The notes: generated by a model not told the origin, from the letters alone. Positions 46,643 to 57,070 are shown, numbered from the stretch's first letter. The stretch is 64,000 nt of DNA from Pseudomonas sp. MRSN 12121 (GCF_000931465.1 NZ_CP010892.1:2108001-2172000), one strand, 5' to 3'. Translations and numbers: made by a program.

Positions 46643-47629
46643 TTATTGGGCTTCCTGGGCATCCGCCGGCTTGTCGCCGTGGGACAGGCTGTAGACGTAG
46701 GCGGCCAGCAGGTGGACCTTGTCGTTGCCTTGCAGCTGTTCCTGGGCAGGCATCTGGCCCTGGCGGCCGTAACGGATGGTCTGCTGCAACTGGGCGAAGC
46801 TCGAGCCGTAGATGAACGCGCCCGGATGGGTCAGGTCAGGCGCGCCCATGGCGGGGGTGCCCTTGCCGGCCGGACCGTGGCACGCCACGCAGTTGGCGGC
46901 GAAGATCTTCTGGCCGTTGGCCGGGTCGGCCTTGGCGCTTTCCGGCAGCTTGCGGCCATCGAGGTTGGTCAGCACGTAGGCGGCAACATCGCTGACGCCC
47001 TGTTCGCCGATGACTTCGGCCCAGGCCGGCATCACCGCGTGGCGACCGCCCATGATGGTGGTCTTGATGGTTTCCGGCTCGCCGCCCCAGCGCCAGTCGG
47101 CGTCGGTCAGGTTGGGGAAGCCGTAGGCACCCTTGGCGTCGGAACCGTGGCAGACCGAGCAGTTGGAGGCGAACAGGCGGCCACCCATCTTCAGGGCCTG
47201 CGGGTCCTTGGCCACTTCCTCGATCGGCATCGAGGCGAACTTGGCGAAGATCGGACCGAACTTGGCGTCCGAGCGGGCCATTTCCTTTTCCCATTCATGC
47301 ACACCGGTCCAGCCGCTCTGGCCATTGGCGAAGGGGGTCTGCTTTTCGGTGTCCAGGTAGTTGTAGCCTGGCAGCAGGCCTTTCCAGTTGCCCAGGCCCG
47401 GGTACAGCACCAGATAACCCAGGGCGAAGACGATGGTGCCGACGAACAGCATGAACCACCATTTCGGCAGCGGGTTGTCGTACTCCTCGATCCCGTCGAA
47501 GGAGTGGCCGACCGTCTCGTCGGTCTGCTCGGCGCGCTGGCCCTTGCGGGTCGACAGCAGCAGCCAGGTCAGGGCGAAGATGGTACCCAGACTGAGGACT
47601 GTGACGTACAGACTCCAGAACGTAGTCAT
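46643..47629 (-). CDS. ccoP1: cbb3 oxidase diheme subunit CcoP, copy 1
   Basis: A 328-residue membrane-anchored cytochrome c. Two membrane segments (about residues 6-25 and 57-77) flank [22 protein letters not shown], a motif found in CcoP. Two heme sites are present: C157-C160-H161 (CSVCH) and C247-C250-H251 (CVACH). It passes electrons from soluble cytochromes to CcoO/CcoN. The start overlaps the ccoQ1 stop by four bases (ATGA). Confidence 0.97.
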   Translation of the reverse strand: MTTFWSLYVTVLSLGTIFALTWLLLSTRKGQRAEQTDETVGHSFDGIEEYDNPLPKWWFMLFVGTIVFALGYLVLYPGLGNWKGLLPGYNYLDTEKQTPFANGQSGWTGVHEWEKEMARSDAKFGPIFAKFASMPIEEVAKDPQALKMGGRLFASNCSVCHGSDAKGAYGFPNLTDADWRWGGEPETIKTTIMGGRHAVMPAWAEVIGEQGVSDVAAYVLTNLDGRKLPESAKADPANGQKIFAANCVACHGPAGKGTPAMGAPDLTHPGAFIYGSSFAQLQQTIRYGRQGQMPAQEQLQGNDKVHLLAAYVYSLSHGDKPADAQEAQ

Positions 47630-47811
47630 TCTTTGTTACTCCTAGAAGCTTGCTCGACGTGCTTGATGGCTTCGGGATCATCCGCGAACGGCAGCAAGGT
47701 CGCGTCATCGAACTCGGATTTGCGCTTGGGGCTGAACACCCACAGCGCCAGGCCGATGAAGGCCACCATCACAACAACGGTGCCCAGGCCACGAATCATC
47801 CCGATATCCAT
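47626..47811 (-). CDS. ccoQ1: cbb3 oxidase subunit CcoQ, copy 1
   Basis: A 61-residue protein with one membrane helix ([22 protein letters not shown]) and the [19 protein letters not shown] tail of the CcoQ family, which stabilises the complex. It lies five bases after ccoO1 and overlaps ccoP1. Confidence 0.95.
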   Translation of the reverse strand: MDIGMIRGLGTVVVMVAFIGLALWVFSPKRKSEFDDATLLPFADDPEAIKHVEQASRSNKE

Positions 47812-47816
47812 CTAAA

Positions 47817-48425
47817 TCACCGTTTGCTTTTGATGATGGTGCCCAGGCCTTGCAGATAGGCCACCAGCGCGTCCATTTCGGTTTTGCCCTTCACGGCGTC
47901 CTTGGCCCCGGCGATGTCTTCGTCGGTATAAGGGACGCCGAGCGTGCGCAAGACTTCCATTTTTTTCGCGGTGTCTTTGCCGTCGAGCTTGTTTTCTACG
48001 AGGAACGGGTAAGCCGGCATTTTCGACTCGGGTACTACGTTGCGCGGGTTGTACAGGTGCGCACGCTGCCAGTCGTCGGAGTAACGACCGCCGACGCGGG
48101 CCAGGTCCGGACCGGTACGCTTGGAACCCCACAGGAACGGGTGGTCCCAGACGCTTTCACCGGCGACCGAGTAGTGGCCATAGCGTTCGGTTTCGGCACG
48201 GAACGGACGGATCATCTGCGAGTGGCAGCCGACACAGCCGTTGGCGATATAGACGTCGCGACCTTCCAGTTCCAGGGCGGTGCGCGGCTTCATGCCTTCC
48301 ACCGGCTTGTTGGTGACGTCCTGGAAGAACAGCGGGACGATCTGGGTCAGGCCGCCGATGCTGACGGCGATGACCATGAAGAAGGCCAGCAGGCCGATAT
48401 TCTTTTCTACGGCTTCATGCTTCAT
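47817..48425 (-). CDS. ccoO1: cbb3 oxidase monoheme subunit CcoO, copy 1
   Basis: A 202-residue cytochrome c with an N-terminal membrane helix and the heme site C64-C67-H68 in [13 protein letters not shown]. Met ligand candidates lie in KMPAYPFL. It is 83-85 percent like the CcoO of the second operon by eye. The ATG overlaps the ccoN1 stop by one base. Confidence 0.97.
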   Translation of the reverse strand: MKHEAVEKNIGLLAFFMVIAVSIGGLTQIVPLFFQDVTNKPVEGMKPRTALELEGRDVYIANGCVGCHSQMIRPFRAETERYGHYSVAGESVWDHPFLWGSKRTGPDLARVGGRYSDDWQRAHLYNPRNVVPESKMPAYPFLVENKLDGKDTAKKMEVLRTLGVPYTDEDIAGAKDAVKGKTEMDALVAYLQGLGTIIKSKR

Positions 48426-49867
48426 CAGTGAGCTCCAACTACAGCGATCTGAGCAGCGGCTTCCGCTTCAGCCGGGTTCGAGGCGCGAACGGTGCGGAAC
48501 ACGTTGTAAGCCATGAACAGCATGCCGGTGGCAAAGAACGCACCGCCCAGGGCGCGGACGATGAAGCCAGGGTGGCTGGCCTGCAGGGCTTCGACGAAGG
48601 AGTAGGTGAGGGTGCCGTCATCGTTGATCGCACGCCACATCAGGCCCTGGGTGATGCCGTTGACCCACATCGAGGCGATGTACAGCACGGTACCGATGGT
48701 AGCCAGCCAGAAGTGGGTGTTGATCAGGCCGATGCTGTGCATCTGCTGGCGACCGAAGACTTTCGGGATCATGTGGTACAGGGCGCCGATGGAGATCATC
48801 GCGACCCAGCCCAATGCGCCGGCGTGTACGTGGCCGATGGTCCAGTCGGTGTAGTGCGACAGCGAGTTGACGGTCTTGATCGCCATCATCGGGCCTTCGA
48901 AGGTCGACATGCCGTAGAACGCCAGGGATACCACCAGGAACCGCAGGATCGGGTCGGTGCGCAGCTTATGCCAGGCGCCCGAGAGGGTCATCATGCCGTT
49001 GATCATGCCGCCCCAGCTTGGCGCCAGCAGGATGATCGACATGGCCATGCCCAGGGACTGGGCCCAGTCCGGCAGCGCGGTGTAGTGCAGGTGGTGCGGG
49101 CCGGCCCAGATGTACAGGGTGATCAGTGCCCAGAAGTGCACGATGGACAGGCGATAGGAGTAGATCGGACGCTCGGCCTGTTTCGGCACGAAGTAGTACA
49201 TCATCCCCAGGAAGCCGGTGGTCAGGAAGAAGCCCACGGCGTTGTGGCCGTACCACCACTGGATCATGGCGTCGGTCGCACCCGAATAAGCCGAGTAGGA
49301 CTTGAAGAAGCTGACCGGCAGGGAGGCGTGGTTGACGATGTGCAGCATCGCGGTGACCACGATGAAGGCACCGTAGAACCAGTTGCCCACATAGATGTGC
49401 TTGGTCTTGCGCTTGACGATGGTGCCGAAGAACACCAGGCCGTAGGTGACCCAGACGATGGCCAGCAGGATAGCCAGGGGCCATTCCAGTTCCGCGTATT
49501 CCTTGGTGGTGGTGTAACCCAGCGGCAAGGTAACGATCGCGCCGACGATCACGGCTTGCCAACCCCAGAAGGTGAAGGCCGCGAGGCTGTCGGAAATCAG
49601 TCGCGTTTGGCAGGTTCGCTGCACGACGTAGTAAGAAGTGGCAAACAACGCACATCCACCGAAGGCGAAAATCACCAGGTTGGTGTGCAGCGGGCGCAGG
49701 CGTCCAAAGGTCGTCCATGGCAGGCCGAAGTTCAATTCCGGCCAGACCAGTTGCGAGGCGATGAAGACACCGAGCCCCATGCCAAGGATCCCCCAGACCA
49801 CCGTCATGATGGCGAACTGGCGGACTACCTTATAGTTATAAGCAGTCGGACTGATTGCTGTGCTCAT
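48425..49867 (-). CDS. ccoN1: cbb3 cytochrome c oxidase catalytic subunit CcoN, copy 1
   Basis: The 480-residue heme-copper oxidase subunit reduces O2 with very high affinity and pumps protons. About 12 membrane helices are present, with heme and CuB histidines in [42 protein letters not shown] and [10 protein letters not shown]. It is the first gene of the operon. A candidate ANR box lies 91 bases before the ATG. In P. aeruginosa the first cbb3 operon is expressed under most conditions, so control here may also be partly ANR-independent. Confidence 0.97.
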   Translation of the reverse strand: MSTAISPTAYNYKVVRQFAIMTVVWGILGMGLGVFIASQLVWPELNFGLPWTTFGRLRPLHTNLVIFAFGGCALFATSYYVVQRTCQTRLISDSLAAFTFWGWQAVIVGAIVTLPLGYTTTKEYAELEWPLAILLAIVWVTYGLVFFGTIVKRKTKHIYVGNWFYGAFIVVTAMLHIVNHASLPVSFFKSYSAYSGATDAMIQWWYGHNAVGFFLTTGFLGMMYYFVPKQAERPIYSYRLSIVHFWALITLYIWAGPHHLHYTALPDWAQSLGMAMSIILLAPSWGGMINGMMTLSGAWHKLRTDPILRFLVVSLAFYGMSTFEGPMMAIKTVNSLSHYTDWTIGHVHAGALGWVAMISIGALYHMIPKVFGRQQMHSIGLINTHFWLATIGTVLYIASMWVNGITQGLMWRAINDDGTLTYSFVEALQASHPGFIVRALGGAFFATGMLFMAYNVFRTVRASNPAEAEAAAQIAVVGAH

Positions 49868-49951
49868 TCTAAGGTTCCACGGTTTGGGTGTTTTATTGGA
49901 GTAAAAATCGGCCGCAAGTATGGAGAAAGCAGGGGGTCATTGCAACGCGCC

Positions 49952-49965
49952 ATGACCTGGGTCAA
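49952..49965 (-). promoter_or_regulatory. Candidate ANR box upstream of ccoN1
   Basis: Read leftward the site is TTGACCCAGGTCAT, nine of ten positions of TTGAC-N4-GTCAA. Its centre is 91 bases before the ccoN1 ATG, and a CATACT -10-like hexamer lies about 39 bases downstream. Confidence 0.6.
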
Positions 49966-50278
49966 TGCTTTCAAAAGCTGATTCTGCGGCCTTTCCATGC
50001 GCGGAGTAAGGGCAAAATCGGCCCGGGACAAAATGTCGCAGCGGATGAAAAAGGCGAGGGGTACAGGTCAGTTGTAACCGGGTGTGTGGCGAGCGCCTGA
50101 ACGAGCGACAGACGGTAACTGGCGCGACAGCCGGTATATACCAGCCTTTGCGGCCTGTCCTCGAGCGACGGCTTCGAATGGAACGGCTACTTCTGCTCTG
50201 TGACCGGCCGTTGCCAGTCCACTGCGAAGCAGCTTAGACCCGAATCCGGAGAGTGGAAAGGCAGGAGGTAGAGAGGGT

Positions 50279-50293
50279 GCGACACTTGGTCGC
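50279..50293. promoter_or_regulatory. RegR/RoxR-like dyad downstream of ccoP2
   Basis: GCGACACTTGGTCGC matches 10 of 11 fixed positions of the recalled RegR consensus and shares GGGTGCGAC...TTGGTCGCG with the site near ccoG. It is 50 bases past the ccoP2 stop and 412 before ccoN1, so it could instead be an RNA hairpin in the cco2 transcript. Confidence 0.35.
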
Positions 50294-50342
50294 GCAAGGG
50301 CGGGGAACTGCCGCATCGAGCGATGCGGCAGGGCAGGAGCGG

Positions 50343-51296
50343 TTATTGCCCGCTTGCGGTTTCAGGCTGCGGCTGGGCAGCCGCGTTGTGCGACAGGCTG
50401 TAGACATAGGCCGCGAGCAGCTGGACCTTGTCGTTGCCGAGCAGTTCGTTCTGCGCCGGCATGTGGCCCTGGCGACCATGGCGAATGGTCTGTTGCAGCT
50501 GGGTCAGGCTGGTGCCGTAGATGAAGCCGGCCGGTTGCGTCAGGTTCGGCGCGCCCATGATTTCAGTGCCCTGGCCATTGGCGCCGTGGCAGGCGACGCA
50601 GGTGGTGGCGAACGCCTGCTTGCCGGCGGCCAGGTCGGCGCCGCTGTCGGCCGGCAGCGGCAGGCCGGCCAGGTCGTGGCGTACATAGGCGGCGACGTTC
50701 TTCACCCCATCCTCGCCCAGCACTTCGCCCCAGGCCGGCATGGCGGCCATGCGGCCGCCCATGATAGTGGCCTTGATGGTGTCGGCACTGCCGCCCCAGC
50801 GCCAGTTGTTGTCGGCCAAGTTGGGGAAGCCGAAGGCGCCCTTGGCGTCCGAGCCGTGGCAGACCGAGCAGTTGGAGGCGAACAGGCGTCCGCCCATCTT
50901 CAGGGCTTGTGGGTCCTTGGCCACCTCTTCCACGGGCATGGCCGCGAATTTGGCGAAGATCGGCCCGAACTTGGCGTCTGCCTTGTTCATCTCCTTTTCC
51001 CATTCCTTGGTCTGGGTCCAGCCGTCCTCGTAGCCGGGCAGGACGCCTTTCCAGTTGCCCAGGCCCGGGTAGAGGATCAGGTAGCCGACGGAAAACACCA
51101 GGGTGCCGGCGAACAGCAGGAACCACCACTGCGGCAGCGGGTTGTCGTACTCCTCGATGCCATCGAAGCTGTGGCCCATGGTCTGGTCGACGCTGCCCTT
51201 GGTCTCGCCCTTGCGCGTGCCGATCAACAGCCAGGTCAGGCCGATCAGGCTGCCTATGGTCAGTACGCAGATGTACGTACTCCAGAAGGTGGTCAT
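50343..51296 (-). CDS. ccoP2: cbb3 oxidase diheme subunit CcoP, copy 2
   Basis: A 317-residue homologue of CcoP1 with heme sites C143-C146-H147 and C233-C236-H237, two membrane segments and the same [19 protein letters not shown] motif. It is 11 residues shorter than CcoP1, mainly from a deletion after [10 protein letters not shown]. The start overlaps ccoQ2 by four bases. It is the last gene of the cco2 operon. Confidence 0.97.
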   Translation of the reverse strand: MTTFWSTYICVLTIGSLIGLTWLLIGTRKGETKGSVDQTMGHSFDGIEEYDNPLPQWWFLLFAGTLVFSVGYLILYPGLGNWKGVLPGYEDGWTQTKEWEKEMNKADAKFGPIFAKFAAMPVEEVAKDPQALKMGGRLFASNCSVCHGSDAKGAFGFPNLADNNWRWGGSADTIKATIMGGRMAAMPAWGEVLGEDGVKNVAAYVRHDLAGLPLPADSGADLAAGKQAFATTCVACHGANGQGTEIMGAPNLTQPAGFIYGTSLTQLQQTIRHGRQGHMPAQNELLGNDKVQLLAAYVYSLSHNAAAQPQPETASGQ

Positions 51297-51517
51297 GGCC
51301 GAATGCTCCTTGTCGCATGCTCTTCGGATTGAGCGTCATCAGATGAAGTGCCGGGCAGTTCCGGCGCAGGTTCGTCGGCAAAGGGCAGCAGGCGTGCCTG
51401 GGCGAACTCCGGGTTGCGCTTGGCGTTGAAGACCCAGATCGACAGGCCGATGAAGGCGATCATCACCACCAGCGTGCCGAGCCCGCGGATCATGCCGGTA
51501 TCGAGTTCAAGACCCAT
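51293..51517 (-). CDS. ccoQ2: cbb3 oxidase subunit CcoQ, copy 2
   Basis: A 74-residue protein with one membrane helix ([30 protein letters not shown]). It is longer than CcoQ1 because of a polar C-terminal tail ([22 protein letters not shown]). It is three bases after ccoO2 and overlaps ccoP2. Its tail is the most divergent part between the two operons. Confidence 0.94.
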   Translation of the reverse strand: MGLELDTGMIRGLGTLVVMIAFIGLSIWVFNAKRNPEFAQARLLPFADEPAPELPGTSSDDAQSEEHATRSIRP

Positions 51518-51520
51518 GGC

Positions 51521-52129
51521 TCACCTCTTGCTCTTGATGGCAGTGCCGAGCACTTGCAGGTAGGCGACCAGGGCATCCATCTCGGTCTTGCCCTTGAGGG
51601 AGGCAACGGCTCCGGCGATATCGTCGTCGTTGTAGGGCACGCCGAGGGTGCGCATGGCGCGCAGCTTGGTTTCGGTGTGGCTGCTGTCGACCGGCTGGGT
51701 GACCAGCCACGGGTAGGCCGGCATCTTCGATTCGGGCACCACGTTGCGCGGGTTGTACAGGTGCGCGCGGTGCCAATCGTCGGAGTAGCGGCCGCCGACC
51801 CGGGCCAGGTCCGGACCGGTGCGCTTGGAGCCCCACAGGAACGGGTGGTCCCAGACGCTTTCGCCGGCGACCGAGTAGTGGCCGTAGCGTTCGGTCTCGG
51901 CGCGGAACGGACGGATCATCTGCGAATGGCAACCGACGCAGCCTTCGCGGATGTAGATATCGCGGCCTTCCAGCTGCAGGGCGGTGTAGGGCTTCATGCC
52001 TTCCACCGGCTTGTTGGTGACGTCCTGGAAGAACAGCGGGACGATCTGGGTCAGACCGCCGATGCTTACGGCAAATACCATCAGCAGCATCAGCAGGCCG
52101 ACGTTTTTCTCGATGACTTCGTGTTTCAT
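51521..52129 (-). CDS. ccoO2: cbb3 oxidase monoheme subunit CcoO, copy 2
   Basis: A 202-residue membrane-anchored cytochrome c with C64-C67-H68 in [13 protein letters not shown], the same length and heme position as CcoO1. The middle of the protein (residues 64-135) is identical to copy 1, while the ends differ. It begins 10 bases after ccoN2. Confidence 0.97.
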   Translation of the reverse strand: MKHEVIEKNVGLLMLLMVFAVSIGGLTQIVPLFFQDVTNKPVEGMKPYTALQLEGRDIYIREGCVGCHSQMIRPFRAETERYGHYSVAGESVWDHPFLWGSKRTGPDLARVGGRYSDDWHRAHLYNPRNVVPESKMPAYPWLVTQPVDSSHTETKLRAMRTLGVPYNDDDIAGAVASLKGKTEMDALVAYLQVLGTAIKSKR

Positions 52130-52139
52130 GGCGGACTCC

Positions 52140-53564
52140 TCAGGCCATCTGCGCAGCGGCGGTGATTTCGGCAGGCTGTGCCGAGCGCACGGTGCGCCAG
52201 GTGTTGTAGGCCATCAGCAACATGCCGAAGAGGAAGATCGCGCCGCCGGCCAGCCGCACGATGAAGCCTGGGTGGCTGGCCACCAGGGTTTCGACGAAGG
52301 AGTAGGTCAGCGTCCCGTCTTCGTTGACGGCGCGCCACATCAGGCCCTGGGCGATGCCGTTGACCCACATCGAGGCGATGTAGAGCACGGTGCCGATGGT
52401 GGCCAGCCAGAAGTGCGCGTTGATGAGGCCGATGCTATGCATCTGCTGGCGACCGAAGACTTTCGGGATCATGTGGTACAGGGCGCCGATCGAGATCATC
52501 GCGACCCAGCCCAATGCGCCGGCGTGTACGTGGCCGATGGTCCAGTCGGTGTAGTGTGAGAGGGCGTTGACGGTCTTGATCGCCATCATCGGACCTTCGA
52601 AGGTCGACATGCCGTAGAACGCCAGGGACACCACCAGGAAGCGCAGGATCGGGTCGCTGCGCAATTTATGCCAGGCGCCCGAGAGGGTCATCATGCCGTT
52701 GATCATGCCGCCCCAGCTGGGCGCCAGGAGGATCAGCGACATCACCATGCCTAGCGACTGTGCCCAGTCCGGCAGTGCGGTGTAGTGCAGGTGGTGCGGG
52801 CCGGCCCAGATGTACAGGGTGATCAGCGCCCAGAAGTGCACGATCGACAGGCGATAGGAGTACACCGGGCGTTCGGCCTGCTTGGGCACGAAGTAGTACA
52901 TCATCCCCAGGAAGCCCGCGGTCAGGAAGAAGCCCACCGCGTTGTGGCCGTACCACCATTGCACCATGGCGTCGGTCGCACCGGCATACACCGAGTAGGA
53001 CTTGGTCAGGCTGACCGGCAGTTCCAGGTTATTGACGATGTGCAGGATGGCCACGGTGAGGATGAAACCGCCGAAGAACCAGTTGCCCACGTAGATGTGC
53101 TTGGTGTTGCGCTTCATCACCGTGCCGAAGAACACAATGGCGTAGGCCACCCAGACAATGGTGATCAGGATGTCGATCGGCCATTCCAGCTCGGCGTATT
53201 CCTTGGAGCTGGTGTAGCCCAGCGGCAGGCTGATGGCCGCCAGCAGGATCACCAGCTGCCAGCCCCAGAAGCAGAACGCGGCGATTTTCGGCGCGAACAG
53301 CTGGGTCTGGCAGGTGCGTTGCACCGAGTAGAAGGAGCTGGCGAACAGTGCGCAGCCACCAAAGGCGAAAATCACCGCGTTGGTGTGCAACGGGCGCAGG
53401 CGACCGAAACTGGTCCAGGGCAGGTTGAAGTTGAGTTCGGGCCAGACCAACTGGGCGGCGAGAAAAACCCCGAGCCCCATGCCGACGATGCCCCACACCA
53501 CCGTCATAATGGCGAATTGGCGGACCACCTTGTAGTTGTAGGCGGTACTGATAGAAGTGTTCAT
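52140..53564 (-). CDS. ccoN2: cbb3 cytochrome c oxidase catalytic subunit CcoN, copy 2
   Basis: A 474-residue catalytic subunit with the same histidine motifs as CcoN1 ([50 protein letters not shown]). The ATG at 53564 starts [25 protein letters not shown]; the frame stays open upstream but that extension has no oxidase similarity. A TTGAC-N4-ATCAA box lies 132 bases upstream, inside the divergent hydrolase gene. In P. aeruginosa the second cbb3 operon is strongly ANR-induced at low O2, in line with the better box here. Confidence 0.97.
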   Translation of the reverse strand: MNTSISTAYNYKVVRQFAIMTVVWGIVGMGLGVFLAAQLVWPELNFNLPWTSFGRLRPLHTNAVIFAFGGCALFASSFYSVQRTCQTQLFAPKIAAFCFWGWQLVILLAAISLPLGYTSSKEYAELEWPIDILITIVWVAYAIVFFGTVMKRNTKHIYVGNWFFGGFILTVAILHIVNNLELPVSLTKSYSVYAGATDAMVQWWYGHNAVGFFLTAGFLGMMYYFVPKQAERPVYSYRLSIVHFWALITLYIWAGPHHLHYTALPDWAQSLGMVMSLILLAPSWGGMINGMMTLSGAWHKLRSDPILRFLVVSLAFYGMSTFEGPMMAIKTVNALSHYTDWTIGHVHAGALGWVAMISIGALYHMIPKVFGRQQMHSIGLINAHFWLATIGTVLYIASMWVNGIAQGLMWRAVNEDGTLTYSFVETLVASHPGFIVRLAGGAIFLFGMLLMAYNTWRTVRSAQPAEITAAAQMA

Positions 53565-53634
53565 GGTTCCCCATCCACGGTTCAGCTGAAGTGAAAGCGA
53601 CTGCGCACGGCAAGGCGCGCTCACTTCTTCTGGA

Positions 53635-53702
53635 GTTATAGGCAGACTAAAAGCGAGGTAAGCATGGGCAAACGGCAAGGGGCTGTTATTGACGGGGATC
53701 AA
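53635..53702 (-). promoter_or_regulatory. ANR box and -10 of the cco2 operon, within the divergent gene start
   Basis: TTGACGGGGATCAA (53689-53702) is a full ANR box overlapping codons 9-13 of the hydrolase gene. Read leftward, TATAAC at 53635-53640 is the best -10; that would place the box centre near -66, between the usual class I positions, so the start site needs mapping. Confidence 0.7.
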
Positions 53703-54359
53703 TGGGCGCAATGCGTGCGGGAACAAGGCTGGCTGTGGGATGTCGCGCGGCAGCCGGCGGCCGGCGAAGCGCTGACCCTGATCCTCGCCCATGGTGCCGG
53801 CGCACCGATGGACAGCGCGTTCATGAACGATATGGCTGCACGCCTTGCGGGGCATGGGGTCAACGTGCTGCGCTTCGAGTTTCCCTACATGGCCCAGCGT
53901 CGTCTCGATGGTGGCAAACGGCCGCCTAACCCGGCGCCGAAGCTGCTGGAGTGCTGGCGCGAGGTCTATGCCCAGGTGCGACCTCATGTCGCTGGGCGAT
54001 TGGCCATCGGTGGCAAGTCCATGGGCGGGCGCATGGCCAGCCTGCTGGCCGACGAGCTGGGCGCCGATGCGCTGGTGTGCCTGGGGTATCCGTTCTATGC
54101 CGCCGGCAAGCCGGAGAAGCCCCGGGTCGCCCACCTGGCGCAGCTGCGCACCCCGACCCTGATCGTGCAGGGCGAACGCGATGCCCTGGGCAACCGTGCG
54201 GCGGTCGAAGCCTATGCGCTGTCGGCGGAGATCGAGTTGTACTGGCTGGCGGCGGCCGACCATGACCTGAAGCCGCTCAAGGCCTCTGGCCTGACCCATG
54301 AGCAGCATCTGGAAGCGACCGCGCAGAAGGTCGCCGAATTTCTGCGCCGGCTGCACTGA
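53664..54359 (+). CDS. Alpha/beta hydrolase family protein (Tex30/KANL3-like)
   Basis: A 231-residue single-domain hydrolase. [22 protein letters not shown] holds the oxyanion region, [11 protein letters not shown] carries the nucleophile Ser (about residue 120), [10 protein letters not shown] the acid Asp, and AAADHDLKP the His. There is no signal peptide, so it is cytoplasmic. The substrate is unknown. It is divergent from ccoN2, and its first codons overlap the ANR box of that operon, so ANR binding could also affect its own promoter. Confidence 0.85.
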   Translation: MGKRQGAVIDGDQWAQCVREQGWLWDVARQPAAGEALTLILAHGAGAPMDSAFMNDMAARLAGHGVNVLRFEFPYMAQRRLDGGKRPPNPAPKLLECWREVYAQVRPHVAGRLAIGGKSMGGRMASLLADELGADALVCLGYPFYAAGKPEKPRVAHLAQLRTPTLIVQGERDALGNRAAVEAYALSAEIELYWLAAADHDLKPLKASGLTHEQHLEATAQKVAEFLRRLH

Positions 54360-54371
54360 GCCCCTGCATCT

Positions 54372-54460
54372 TGTAGGAGCGAAGCTTGCTCGCGATTGCT
54401 CTTCAAGGCGATGACGATGCTGACTGACACACTGCATCGCGAGCAAGCTTCGCTCCTACA
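54372..54460. repeat. REPIN after the hydrolase gene
   Basis: Two inverted arms of the GCGAGCAAGCTTCGCTCC type are about 38 bases apart, the same variant as the element after ligA. It sits between convergent genes. Confidence 0.9.
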
Positions 54461-54484
54461 GGAGGGGCGGGGAGCTGGGAAATC

Positions 54485-54530
54485 GGCAATAAAAAACCCG
54501 GGAGGCGGGCCTTCCGGGTTTTTTATTGCC
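54485..54530. terminator. Bidirectional terminator between the hydrolase gene and aer
   Basis: A perfect 17-bp stem (GGCAATAAAAAACCCGG and its complement) with a 12-base loop gives a U tract in both directions, right next to the receptor stop codon. Confidence 0.95.
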
Positions 54531-54535
54531 TGGGT

Positions 54536-56101
54536 TCAGCGGTTGAAACGTTCGACCAGCGAGTACTGCGTGTTGGCGGTGCGGGTCAGCTCTTCGCTGA
54601 GCTGCGCCGAGTTCTGCGCCTGTTCCGAAGTCTGGTCGGCCAGCTGCGCAATGGTGCTGATATTGCGGCTGATCTCTTCGGCCACCGCACTCTGCTCTTC
54701 GGTGGCGGCGGCGATCTGGGTGGTCATGTCGGTGATATTGGCCACCGCTTCACTGATGCCCACCAGCGCCTGGTCGGCTTCCAGCACCCGAGCCACGCCT
54801 TCCTCGGCCTGGCGATGCCCGGCGTCCATGGTCTGCACCGCGGTGCTGGCCGTCTGCTGGAGCTTGGCGATCAGGTTGTGGATCTGCCCGGTGGACTCGC
54901 TGGTGCGTTGCGCAAGCTGGCGAACCTCGTCGGCCACCACGGCGAAGCCGCGGCCCATTTCCCCGGCGCGGGCCGCTTCGATGGCGGCGTTCAGCGCCAG
55001 CAGGTTGGTCTGGTCGGCGATGCCCTTGATCACATCGACCACGCCACCGATCTCGTCGCTGTCCTTGGCCAGCTGGGTCACGGTCAGGCCGGTTTCGCCC
55101 ACCACCACCGACAGGCGCTGGATGGCTTCGCGGGTTTCCCCGGCGATGTCCCGGCCGCGGCCGGTGAGGCGGTTGGCTTCCTGGGTGGCATCGGCCGTGC
55201 GCTGCACATGGCTGGCCACTTCCTGAGTGGTGGCGGCCATCTGGTTGACCGCGGTGGCCACCTGTTCGGTTTCCACCCGCTGGCGTTCCAGGCCAGTGGA
55301 GCTGTTGTGGGCCAGGGTGTCGGATTGCCGGGCCTGCTCATTGAGGTGCTCGGCGGTGTCCTGCAAACGGGTCAGGCAGGTTTTCAGGCGGGCTTCCTGG
55401 CTGAGGATCGACATCTCCAGGCGCGCCTGGGCGCCGCGGCTGTCGGTGTACATCTGGGCGATCAGCGGGTCGGAGGTGGTCTGCTCGGCCAGGCGCAGCA
55501 GGCGCTTGAGGCCGCGCTGTTGCCAGCTCAACCCCAGCAGGCCGAGCGGCACGGAAAGGCCGGCGGCGAGGGCGAAGCCCCAGGAGGAGTTGAGCCAGGC
55601 GCCAATCAGGAAGCTCAGTTGGCTGACCAGGATGAAGGGCAACCAGTCCTGGAGGATCGGCAACCATTTGTCCCGCTTCGGAATGGCCGACTTGCCCTGG
55701 TTGATGCGTTGGTAGAGCGCTTCGGCCCGGCGGACCTGCTCGGCGGTGGGCTTGACCCGCACCGACTCGTAGCCGACCACTTGCTGGCCTTCGAACACCG
55801 GTGTCACGTAGGCGTTGACCCAATAGTGGTCACCGGTCTTGCAGCGATTCTTGACAATGCCCATCCATGGCAAGCCTTGTTTCAGGGTCGCCCACATGTG
55901 CGCGAACACCGCAGCGGGGACGTCGGGGTGACGGACCAGGTTGTGCGGTGCGCGAACCAGTTCCTCACGAGAAAACCCGCTGATTTCAACGAAGGCATCG
56001 TTGCAGTAGGTGATCACGCCTTTGGCATCGGTAGTGGAAATCAACCGCTGCTGAGCCGGAAAGGTACGTTCGCGCTGGGTGACAGGCTGGTTGTTACGCA
56101 T
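54536..56101 (-). CDS. aer: Aerotaxis-type chemoreceptor (PAS-MCP)
   Basis: A 521-residue receptor with an N-terminal cytoplasmic PAS domain (about residues 10-120; [39 protein letters not shown]), likely FAD-binding as in Aer. Two close membrane helices (about 150-195) follow, then the signalling domain with the conserved hairpin tip [37 protein letters not shown]. It ends LVERFNR with no CheR-binding pentapeptide. It is expected to steer cells by redox or O2 level. It stands between the cbb3 genes and acnA, as in P. aeruginosa. No ANR box was seen in front of it. Confidence 0.93.
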   Translation of the reverse strand: MRNNQPVTQRERTFPAQQRLISTTDAKGVITYCNDAFVEISGFSREELVRAPHNLVRHPDVPAAVFAHMWATLKQGLPWMGIVKNRCKTGDHYWVNAYVTPVFEGQQVVGYESVRVKPTAEQVRRAEALYQRINQGKSAIPKRDKWLPILQDWLPFILVSQLSFLIGAWLNSSWGFALAAGLSVPLGLLGLSWQQRGLKRLLRLAEQTTSDPLIAQMYTDSRGAQARLEMSILSQEARLKTCLTRLQDTAEHLNEQARQSDTLAHNSSTGLERQRVETEQVATAVNQMAATTQEVASHVQRTADATQEANRLTGRGRDIAGETREAIQRLSVVVGETGLTVTQLAKDSDEIGGVVDVIKGIADQTNLLALNAAIEAARAGEMGRGFAVVADEVRQLAQRTSESTGQIHNLIAKLQQTASTAVQTMDAGHRQAEEGVARVLEADQALVGISEAVANITDMTTQIAAATEEQSAVAEEISRNISTIAQLADQTSEQAQNSAQLSEELTRTANTQYSLVERFNR

Positions 56102-56278
56102 GGTTTTTCTATCCGCAAGGCTTTGAAAGGTTGTCGGCGGTCTTCGCCATTTGTTGAAGTTTTTTTCAGAGATTTGAGAAGTGCCTCATTGACAGGGGCT
56201 TGAATCGACCGCAAGCCGCCTGTAGAGGCGAAGAACCAGAAAAGCCGAGGCCCGGTGCGGGGCCCCGGCTCAGCGTAG

Positions 56279-57070
56279 TCAACCCGCCAGCATCGGGTAG
56301 GTGAACAACCCGAAGTGCAACAGGTTCAAGCCGAAGTGGGTGGCCACCGCGGCGCCCAGGCCGCCGAAACGGTAGGCCAGGCCGTAGCCGACGCCGGCGA
56401 TGCTCGCCAGCAGCCACCATTGCCAGCCGGCCCCCACATGCACCAGGCCGAACAGCAGAGCCGCGCACAGCAAGGCCAGGTTTTCACCGTAGGGCAGGTG
56501 CTGGAAGCGACGGCTCAGGCCACCCTGGATGTAGCCACGGAACAAGGCTTCTTCCACCAGCGTCACCAGCAGCAGGTTGTTCAGTACCCATAGCCAGGCC
56601 TGGTCCGGCCATTTCGGTGCCCAGCTGATGATGCCCAGCAGCACCGCGCCGCCCAGGGCCGCCACGGCGGTCAGGGTCAAGGCCAGGGCGGTGGCATAGA
56701 GGGACAGGCGCAGCGAGCGTCGTCCGACTATCCAGGGGCAGGCCAGCAACAGCCAGAAGCCGATCAGGGGTTTGTCCTGGTTCAGGTACATGGAAAACGG
56801 CACGGCATCGGCGGTGAGGCGCTCAGGGGCGATGGCGCGGCCGTTGTAGAAGCCGGGCAGCCAGTGCATCGCCAGCGCCAGGGCCAGCACCACAAACAGC
56901 CCGTGCCCGAGGTAGCGCGCATACAGGCTTTTCTGCTGGCGCACGGCAAAGCCGGCACACAGCAGCAAGGCGATGGAAACCAGCGCCAGCAGGCCCAGCT
57001 GGCCATAGACCAGGGCCAGGGCATAGCCAATGGAAAGAAGTGCCAGGTACATCCATGGCAGAACGGTCAT
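56279..57070 (-). CDS. CPBP family intramembrane metalloprotease (CAAX-like)
   Basis: A 263-residue protein with about eight membrane helices. The CPBP motifs are present: VEEALFRGYIQ (motif 1, about residue 170), LLFGLVHVG (motif 2) and ATHFGLNLLHF (motif 3), which together hold the Glu-Glu, Arg and His residues of the active site. In bacteria such proteins process membrane peptides or provide self-immunity; no bacteriocin gene is near. It sits between aer and acnA. Confidence 0.88.
   Translation of the reverse strand: MTVLPWMYLALLSIGYALALVYGQLGLLALVSIALLLCAGFAVRQQKSLYARYLGHGLFVVLALALAMHWLPGFYNGRAIAPERLTADAVPFSMYLNQDKPLIGFWLLLACPWIVGRRSLRLSLYATALALTLTAVAALGGAVLLGIISWAPKWPDQAWLWVLNNLLLVTLVEEALFRGYIQGGLSRRFQHLPYGENLALLCAALLFGLVHVGAGWQWWLLASIAGVGYGLAYRFGGLGAAVATHFGLNLLHFGLFTYPMLAG

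Larger units (their letters stand above)
49868..50342. other. Intergenic region between the two cbb3 operons
   Basis: This 475-base gap is both the promoter region of ccoN1 and the 3' region of ccoP2. It holds the ANR-like box at 49952-49965 and a RegR/RoxR-like dyad at 50279-50293. No T-rich intrinsic terminator for cco2 is visible, so read-through from cco2 into cco1 is possible. No convincing ORF or RNA gene was seen. Confidence 0.5.

Noticed and set aside
52140..54446. A 768-residue version of CcoN2 with a long N-terminal extension
   Set aside because: The extension crosses the promoter and the whole divergent hydrolase gene. The true start is the ATG at 53564, which aligns with CcoN1.
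56102..56278. ANR box search before aer
   Set aside because: TTGAC occurs near the gap, but no second half-site with four-base spacing is present.
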